Assembly (NCBI RefSeq): GCF_027359925.1
Contig: NZ_CP114767.1
Span: forward strand, 3,100,001 to 3,164,000
Reading direction: 5' to 3'
Source of the DNA: Hymenobacter canadensis
GTDB lineage: Bacteria > Bacteroidota > Bacteroidia > Cytophagales > Hymenobacteraceae
Length of the DNA stretch: 64,000 bases
Positions within the stretch are counted from its first letter, which is position 1; each line of letters begins with the position of its first letter. Positions 59,330-64,000 of the stretch are shown here, in pieces. The translations under genes were made by a program, and so were the position numbers. The notes beneath the pieces are model-generated. The model was not told where the DNA came from. It did no database searches and saw only the letters and a program-made list of their open reading frames with translations.

Positions 59330-60367
59330 ATGCAGGAGAACATCACCCGGCTGCGCGCCGAAATAGACGCGTACGACCTCAGCACCCCCGAGCAGCTCGA
59401 CCAGTTTCGCATTGCCTACACGGGCCGCAAAGGCCAGCTGGCCGATCTGTTCGACCAGCTGAAAACCGTACCGCAGGAGCAGCGCCGGGCCGTCGGCCAG
59501 GAGCTAAACCAGCTCAAGCAGCTGGCGCTGGCCCGTTTCGAGGGCCGCCAGCAGGAACTGGAGGCCGCCACGGCCACGGCTCCCGCAGACCCGACCTTCG
59601 ACTACACGCTGCCTGCCGTGCCACAGGCGCTGGGCACGCGCCACCCGCTGAGCGTGGTGCGTGAGGAAATCGTGCGGATTCTGGCCCGCATCGGCTTCAA
59701 CGTCGCTGAAGGCCCCGAAATCGAGGACGACTGGCACAACTTCACGGCCCTCAACTTCCCCGAAAACCACCCCGCCCGCGACATGCAGGACACCTTCTTC
59801 GTGCGCCGCACGCCCGGCGAGCAGGAATGGGTGCTGCGCACGCACACCAGCCCCGTGCAGGTGCGCGTGATGCAGGCGCAGAAGCCCCCGATCCGGAGCA
59901 TCATGCCGGGCCGCGTGTACCGCAACGAAGCCATTTCGGCCCGCGCCCACATGATGTTCCATCAGGTGGAGGCGCTGTTCGTGGATGAAAACGTAAGCTT
60001 TGCCGACCTCAAGCAGACCGTGTACCACTTCGTGCAGGAGCTGTTCGGCAGCGACGTACAGGTGCGCTTCCGGCCGTCCTTCTTCCCCTTCACCGAGCCC
60101 AGCGCCGAAATCGACATCACCTGCCTGATCTGCAAAGGCAAGGGCTGCAACATCTGCAAGCAGACCGGCTGGGTGGAAATCGGGGGCTGCGGCATGGTCG
60201 ATCCGGCGGTGCTGGAGCAGTCCGGCATCGACCCGGAACGCTACTCCGGCTACGCCTGGGGCATGGGCATCGAGCGGATTACCATGCTCAAGTACCAGAT
60301 CAAGGACCTGCGCCTGTTCACGGAAAACGACCTGCGCTTCCTGCGGCAGTTCGAGAGCGTGCAATAA
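59330..60367 (+). CDS. pheS: Phenylalanine--tRNA ligase alpha subunit
   Basis: Class II aminoacyl-tRNA synthetase subunit of 345 residues. N-terminal coiled coil (TPEQLDQFRIAYTGRKGQLA, LFDQLKTVPQEQRRAVGQEL), motif 1 region RHPLSVVREEIVRILARIGF with GPEIEDDWHNF, motif 2 VYRNEAISARAHMMFHQVEA, the metal-like CLICKGKGCNICKQTGWVEI, and motif 3 GYAWGMGIERITMLKYQIKD. The start at 59330 (MQENITRLRAEIDAYDL) fits; upstream frame extension lacks similarity. No pheT here; in many Bacteroidota the two are apart. Confidence 0.97.
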   Translation: MQENITRLRAEIDAYDLSTPEQLDQFRIAYTGRKGQLADLFDQLKTVPQEQRRAVGQELNQLKQLALARFEGRQQELEAATATAPADPTFDYTLPAVPQALGTRHPLSVVREEIVRILARIGFNVAEGPEIEDDWHNFTALNFPENHPARDMQDTFFVRRTPGEQEWVLRTHTSPVQVRVMQAQKPPIRSIMPGRVYRNEAISARAHMMFHQVEALFVDENVSFADLKQTVYHFVQELFGSDVQVRFRPSFFPFTEPSAEIDITCLICKGKGCNICKQTGWVEIGGCGMVDPAVLEQSGIDPERYSGYAWGMGIERITMLKYQIKDLRLFTENDLRFLRQFESVQ

Positions 60368-60539
60368 GCCCCGCTCGCAACCCGACTGCAGACTACAAGC
60401 AGCATTCTGCCGTTGTGATGACGGGACACGTACCGAAGGCCGTATAAGCGCCTACGTTACGGTTCCGCCGCCACAGCGGCAGTTGCCGTTTGGTGGCACT
60501 TGCTTAGCCGTTCGGCCAGCTTTATCTACACTTGTTCTC

Positions 60540-61013
60540 ATGAACCCAGCCCACCTCCTTTCTCCTGCCGGATATTTGCCGCGTTGGCGCGCCCTTGCAG
60601 GGCTGCTGGCCTTTGTGGGGCCCCTCATGCTGGCTTCCTGTGATTCGGGCTCCAACGCAGTGGAGCCCCAGATTCCGCTGGTGGCCTTCAACACGCCCAT
60701 CAACCTCACCAACCAGGAGTACGTGGCCCTGCGCGCCGACAACGGGGCCGCCTACGTGGCCGGCGGCGTGCGCGGCCTGATTGTGGTACGCCAGAACGCC
60801 AGCACCTACGCGGCTTTCGAGCGCAACTGCCCCTACCGCGCCAACGACACCTGCGCCCGGGTCCGCATCGATGCGTCGCGGCTGTTTCTGCGGGACGCCT
60901 GCTGCGCCTCCCAGTTCGACCTGCTGGGTCGCCCGCAGGCCGGGCCGGCCACCCGTTCGTTGCGCCAGTACACAACTTCTTTGTCCGGTAGCATCCTGAC
61001 AATCACTAACTAG
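60540..61013 (+). CDS. Rieske-like lipoprotein without cluster ligands
   Basis: Lipoprotein of 157 residues: the start at 60540 (MNPAHLLSPAGYLPRWRALA) leads to a lipobox ending LMLASC with Cys33 or so. The mature part resembles the Rieske fold of the respiratory type: FNTPINLTNQEYVALRAD, GGVRGLIVVRQNASTYAAFE, RNCPYRANDTCARVRIDASR and DACCASQFDLLGRPQAGPAT. In true Rieske proteins CxH and CxxH hold the 2Fe-2S cluster; here the His positions are missing and only Cys remains. It may bind no cluster, or another ligand. Function unknown. Confidence 0.7.
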   Translation: MNPAHLLSPAGYLPRWRALAGLLAFVGPLMLASCDSGSNAVEPQIPLVAFNTPINLTNQEYVALRADNGAAYVAGGVRGLIVVRQNASTYAAFERNCPYRANDTCARVRIDASRLFLRDACCASQFDLLGRPQAGPATRSLRQYTTSLSGSILTITN

Positions 61014-61045
61014 CCGCAAAGCGCAATTTTTTTTTAGGCCAATGC

Positions 61046-61077
61046 TTGCACAAACTTTCAAATTGGGGTAATATTGC
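61046..61077 (+). promoter_or_regulatory. Promoter of tRNA-Asn
   Basis: TTG (61046-61048) and, after 20 nt, TAATATTGC (61069-61077), close to the Bacteroidota layout TTG-N19-TAnnTTTG. The tRNA starts about 32 nt later. Confidence 0.5.
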
Positions 61078-61108
61078 ACCAGCAACGGCAAAAAAAGCCG
61101 CCATAACC

Positions 61109-61185
61109 GCTTCCTTAGCTCAGCCGGTTAGAGCATCTGACTGTTAATCAGAGGGTCCCTGGTTCGAGCCCAGGAGGGAGCGCCA
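61109..61185 (+). tRNA. tRNA-Asn (GTT), CCA encoded
   Basis: Cloverleaf of 77 nt. Acceptor GCTTCCT pairs with AGGGAGC (one G-T), followed by discriminator G and encoded CCA. D arm with AGCTCAGCCGGTTAGAGC. Anticodon stem TCTGA/TCAGA with loop CTGTTAA, anticodon GTT. T arm CCTGG-TTCGAGC-CCAGG. An intrinsic terminator follows two nt downstream. Confidence 0.96.
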
Positions 61186-61186
61186 A

Positions 61187-61233
61187 GAAAACAAAAAGAG
61201 CCTATCGTATTCCGATAGGCTCTTTTTGTTTTC
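61187..61233. terminator. Intrinsic terminator after tRNA-Asn
   Basis: A 21-bp stem: GAAAACAAAAAGAGCCTATC plus G (61187-61207) with 61213-61233, loop TATTC. A-rich and T-rich ends on each strand make it bidirectional, also ending the convergent LacI gene. Confidence 0.9.
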
Positions 61234-61271
61234 CGGGCATGTGTGCCTGATAAACAGGCGCTGGCAGCGCC

Positions 61272-62288
61272 TTACTCGCGGGCCGTGGAGCGGCGCGGGA
61301 ACAGCTCCGACTTCAGCACTACGCTTTGCGTGGGCAGGATGGGGCGCTTCTTCTCAATAGCGCGCAGCAAGATGGTGGCAGCTTCGCGGCCGATTTCGTA
61401 GGCGGGCTGGGTGATGGTGGTGAGGGCCGGATTGAGCAGCGCGGCTACCCCCAGATTGGAAAAGCCAATAACCTTCAGGTCGGCAGGAATGGTGAGGTTC
61501 AGCGTCTGGCAGGCCAGGTAGGTGCTGATGGCCAGACGCTCGACGGATGCGAATACGCCGTCTATTTCGGGGCGGGCACGCAGCAGGTTGGCAATCAGGG
61601 CCGTGTTGTGGTCGTCGTCGCCTTCGCCGCTGAGCACCAGGGTATCGTCGAAGGGCAGGCCGGCTTCCTGCAGCGCCGCCTGGTAGCCCTGCATGCGCAT
61701 GCGCCCGATAGAAAGGTTGCCCGATACCAGCAGATGCGCCACATGGCGGCAGCCGGCTTCCAGCAGGTGCCGGGTGGCCTGGTAGCCGCTTTCGTAGTCG
61801 TTGGTGGTGACGTGGGCGGTCTGCAGCGCGTCGCAGACCCGGTCGAAGAAGACGATGGCGGGCTTGCTGGCGTGCAGCTTCTGCAGATGCCCAAACTCCT
61901 GGCTGCCGCTGGCCACCGACATCAGCAGCCCATCCACGCGCCCGCCGGTGAGGTACTGCGTGATGGCTACTTCCCGCTCGAAATCCTCGTGCGTGAGGTA
62001 AATGAGGACGTGGTAATCGTTTTGGCGGGCCACTTCCTCAATACCATTAATAGCCAGCGAGAAGAAATGGTTGTTCACTTCCGGAATCACGACCCCAATG
62101 GTCTTGCTGATGTTGCGCCGCAGGCTGCTGGCGTATTCATTGGGGCGGTAGTCCAGCTCGGCGGCCAGGGCCCGCACCCGCTCCTTGGTCTGTGGCGACA
62201 CTTCGTAGCTGTCCTGCAGGGCACGCGATACGGTGGCAATGGACAGGTTCAGCTCCTGGGCGAGCCGTTTCAGGTTGACGGGGTTCAT
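61272..62288 (-). CDS. LacI-family transcription regulator
   Basis: Repressor-type regulator of 338 residues. N-terminal helix-turn-helix LKRLAQELNLSIATVSRALQ with the hinge VRALAAELDYRPN, then a periplasmic-binding-like sensor domain (IGVVIPEVNNHFFSLAINGI, GGRVDGLLMSVASGS, VHVTTNDYESGYQATRHLLE, LVLSGEGDDDHNTALIANLL, LKVIGFSNLGVAALLNPALT). It is divergent from the SusC gene at 62709, the usual place for control of a sugar-uptake locus. A LacI-type palindrome lies between them. Inducer unknown. Confidence 0.95.
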   Translation of the reverse strand: MNPVNLKRLAQELNLSIATVSRALQDSYEVSPQTKERVRALAAELDYRPNEYASSLRRNISKTIGVVIPEVNNHFFSLAINGIEEVARQNDYHVLIYLTHEDFEREVAITQYLTGGRVDGLLMSVASGSQEFGHLQKLHASKPAIVFFDRVCDALQTAHVTTNDYESGYQATRHLLEAGCRHVAHLLVSGNLSIGRMRMQGYQAALQEAGLPFDDTLVLSGEGDDDHNTALIANLLRARPEIDGVFASVERLAISTYLACQTLNLTIPADLKVIGFSNLGVAALLNPALTTITQPAYEIGREAATILLRAIEKKRPILPTQSVVLKSELFPRRSTARE

Positions 62289-62480
62289 GCAGGAAACTAA
62301 ACCAGGCGAAAAAGAACGCGGATGCAGCGCGAGCCGAAAGGCTGTGCCGGGTAAATCTAACGCATTTCACGTAATGCCCCGCTGCTGCGGAGCACGCCGG
62401 GCTACCGGCCAAACGCGGCTGGCAGAACGGGTTGAGATGCCGGTCGGCGGGCTGCCCGGAGTGCTGGAGGCGTAATTTGA

Positions 62481-62494
62481 TGTAAACGTTTGCG
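62481..62494. promoter_or_regulatory. LacI-type operator
   Basis: TGTAAACGTTTGCG is a near-perfect palindrome around a central CG, the classic LacI/GalR operator form (AAACGTTT core). It lies 193 bp upstream of the regulator start and 215 bp upstream of SusC. Confidence 0.65.
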
Positions 62495-62525
62495 TAGATA
62501 AACCCGCATTCGGCGTGCCGCATCG

Positions 62526-62550
62526 CTGCTAAATGTACTGTACTTAGCAG
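62526..62550. promoter_or_regulatory. Second near-palindrome in the LacI/SusC spacer
   Basis: CTGCTAA and TTAGCAG flank an inner ATGTACTGTAC. It could be an operator for another regulator, or a stem in the SusC leader. Confidence 0.35.
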
Positions 62551-62708
62551 AGCGAAGGCTGATGAGTGACCACTAACTTCGTCTTGTTTGCTCGCTCTTC
62601 CAACTGCTGAAAACAGCTTCTGCCTTGTCTCTGGCAGGGCCTTGAGCGGCTTACAGGCTGCGCTCCGGCTTCCGTTCTCCGATTTGCCACACCTCAATTC
62701 CCACTTGT

Positions 62709-64000
62709 ATGACTCGTTCTTTACTTGCCTTTCCGCTCCGCTGGGCTGCCACACCGCTAGCGCTACTACCAGCTCTGGCATTGGCGCTGCCGGCCGGCCC
62801 GGCCTACGCGGCCGTGGTACGGCCCACCGCTCCGGTGGCCGATATCACCGTAAAAGGGCGAATTCTGGATGAACGGGGCGCGGGCCTGCCCGGCGTGAAC
62901 GTGGTAGTAAAAGGCACTTCCAACGGTACCCAGACCGACGCCGACGGCCGCTACTCCATCACGGCCGCCGAGGATGCCACGCTGGTGTTCAGCTTCATTG
63001 GCTACCTGCCGCAGGAAGTGGCGGTAGGCGGCCGCACCTCCGTGAACGTTTCGCTGGCACCCGACAACAAGACGCTAAGCGAAGTGGTGGTGGTGGGCTA
63101 CGGCGTGCAGGAGAAAAAGCTGCTTACCACATCCATTGCCTCGGTTTCGGCCAAGGATGTGGAGCTGATTCCGGTGGCCTCGCCGTCGGAAGCGCTGGTG
63201 GGTTTGGTGGCCGGGGCGCAGATTACGGAGCCGTCGGGCGAGCCGGGCGCGGGCGCCGTGATTCGTATCCGGGGGCTGGGCTCGATTTCGGCCGGCAACT
63301 CGCCGCTGTACGTGGTGGACGGTTACCCGCTCAACAGCGCCGACAACTACAACCAGATTCCGCCCGGCGACATCCAGAGCATCCAGATTCTGAAAGACGC
63401 GGCGGCCTGCGCCATTTACGGCTCGCGCGGCGGCAACGGCATCGTCATCGTGACTACCAAGCGCGGGCAGGCCGGCAAAACGCGCTTCAGCTTCAATGCC
63501 AACACCGGCATTCAGCAGGTGGCCAAAACCGTGGACGTGCTCAACCGCGACCAGTACCTGGACTACCTCAAGGAGTCGTTTACGAACGGCGGCCGCGTGA
63601 TTCCGGCGGCCCTGCAGGCAGACCCCAACACCCTGGCCGATACCGACTGGCAGGATGAGATTTTCCGGACCGGCGTGCAGCAGAACTACCAGCTGTCAGC
63701 GTCGGGCGGGGCGGAGAAAAGCCGGTTCTACATTTCGGGCGGCTACTTCAAGCAAACGGGCATCGTGAAGGGCACCGGTTTCGAGCGGTTTTCGCTGCGG
63801 GCCAACTATGACGCGCAGCTAAGCAACAAGCTGAAAATCGGGCTGAACCTGGCGCCTTCGTTTGCCCGCACCGACGTGCGGCCGATTTCGGGCAGCTACA
63901 ATGGCGGCAACATCACGGGCGGCGGCCCGGGCGGCGAAACGGCCGCCGTGACGACGGCCCTGATTCTGGCGCCCGTGGTGCCGGCCCGCCTCGGCAACGG
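62709..64000 (+). CDS. SusC-family TonB-dependent receptor (3' partial)
   Basis: Runs past the right edge; 430 codons are seen. A signal peptide (MTRSLLAFPLRWAATPLALL ... PAYA) is followed by a CarboxypepD-reg domain (ITVKGRILDERGAGLPGVNV, TSNGTQTDADGRYSITAAED), the TonB-box-like LSEVVVVGYGVQEKKLLTTS, and the plug (LVGLVAGAQITEPSGEPGAG, AVIRIRGLGSISAGNSPLYV, VDGYPLN, QSIQILKDAAACAIYGSRGG). Barrel strands begin after about residue 250 (RFSFNANTGIQQVAKTVDVL). It most likely starts a polysaccharide utilisation locus under the divergent LacI regulator; SusD should follow outside the window. Confidence 0.93.
   Translation, partial: MTRSLLAFPLRWAATPLALLPALALALPAGPAYAAVVRPTAPVADITVKGRILDERGAGLPGVNVVVKGTSNGTQTDADGRYSITAAEDATLVFSFIGYLPQEVAVGGRTSVNVSLAPDNKTLSEVVVVGYGVQEKKLLTTSIASVSAKDVELIPVASPSEALVGLVAGAQITEPSGEPGAGAVIRIRGLGSISAGNSPLYVVDGYPLNSADNYNQIPPGDIQSIQILKDAAACAIYGSRGGNGIVIVTTKRGQAGKTRFSFNANTGIQQVAKTVDVLNRDQYLDYLKESFTNGGRVIPAALQADPNTLADTDWQDEIFRTGVQQNYQLSASGGAEKSRFYISGGYFKQTGIVKGTGFERFSLRANYDAQLSNKLKIGLNLAPSFARTDVRPISGSYNGGNITGGGPGGETAAVTTALILAPVVPARLGN

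Larger units (their letters stand above)
62289..62708. other. Divergent control region between LacI and SusC genes
   Basis: 420 bp without a supported gene. It holds a LacI-type operator (62481-62494) and a second near-palindrome (62526-62550). A reading frame at 62588-62872 overlaps the SusC gene in another frame and is rejected. A clear -7 element for SusC was not found. Confidence 0.6.

Noticed and set aside
62588..62872. 94-codon frame overlapping the SusC start
   Set aside because: Other frame than the well-supported SusC gene, no motif.

Overview
The window reads as chromosomal DNA from a GC-rich member of the Bacteroidota, most like Hymenobacter and relatives (Cytophagales). The pointers are two SusC/TonB-dependent receptors, a GIN-domain protein, YtxJ (bacillithiol-type redox), DUF4136/DUF1206/CsbD/DUF6799 proteins, a fused E1 alpha/beta dehydrogenase, many small secreted proteins, and -7 promoter elements of the Bacteroidota form TAnnTTTG instead of sigma70 boxes. 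I see no phage, insertion sequence, CRISPR array or rRNA operon. The species is an inference from gene content.

Layout. 0-11 kb: envelope and secreted proteins (DUF922-like, GIN, beta-barrel, TPM, VWA), an RsuA/RluE pseudouridine synthase, an SDR oxidoreductase, a cold-shock protein and a SUFU-domain protein. 11-18 kb: S41 peptidase, dihydrolipoyl dehydrogenase, then a minus-strand cluster of three roadblock/LC7-like paralogues with a membrane protein and a Crp/Fnr regulator carrying N-terminal cysteines. 18-29 kb: EamA transporter, a glycosidase-like lipoprotein, a truncated haemoglobin, 2-oxoglutarate dehydrogenase E2 and E1, and a royal-jelly/yellow-family lipoprotein. 29-40 kb: mostly uncharacterised genes, including a NERD-like/coiled-coil/WG-repeat membrane protein and a DprA/SLOG-like protein. 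39-51 kb: saccharopine dehydrogenase-like enzyme, gcvP, lipA, OsmC, YtxJ and the fused E1. 51-64 kb: a SusC-like receptor, a polytopic membrane protein, an M16 peptidase, four small secreted proteins (three sharing a TDYxGRPL motif), pheS, a Rieske-like lipoprotein without visible cluster ligands, tRNA-Asn(GTT), and a LacI regulator divergent from a SusC receptor that runs off the window.

How the genes fit. Lipoate-dependent metabolism is over-represented: lpdA, sucB, sucA, gcvP, lipA and the fused E1 lie within about 38 kb as separate units. YtxJ and OsmC suggest thiol homeostasis. The LacI/SusC pair at the right edge looks like the start of a polysaccharide utilisation locus, with a LacI-type palindrome between the genes.

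The most unusual signals are (i) the three-paralogue roadblock cluster without a visible GTPase, (ii) the TDYxGRPL secreted-protein cluster, and (iii) a rich set of intergenic palindromic elements in at least three families. These sit close to stop codons, sometimes supply the stop codon, and in two places share the same apical core inside unrelated outer arms. One similar simple repeat lies inside the coding sequence of the fused E1. Very long perfect hairpins, often without a T-tract, end many genes.
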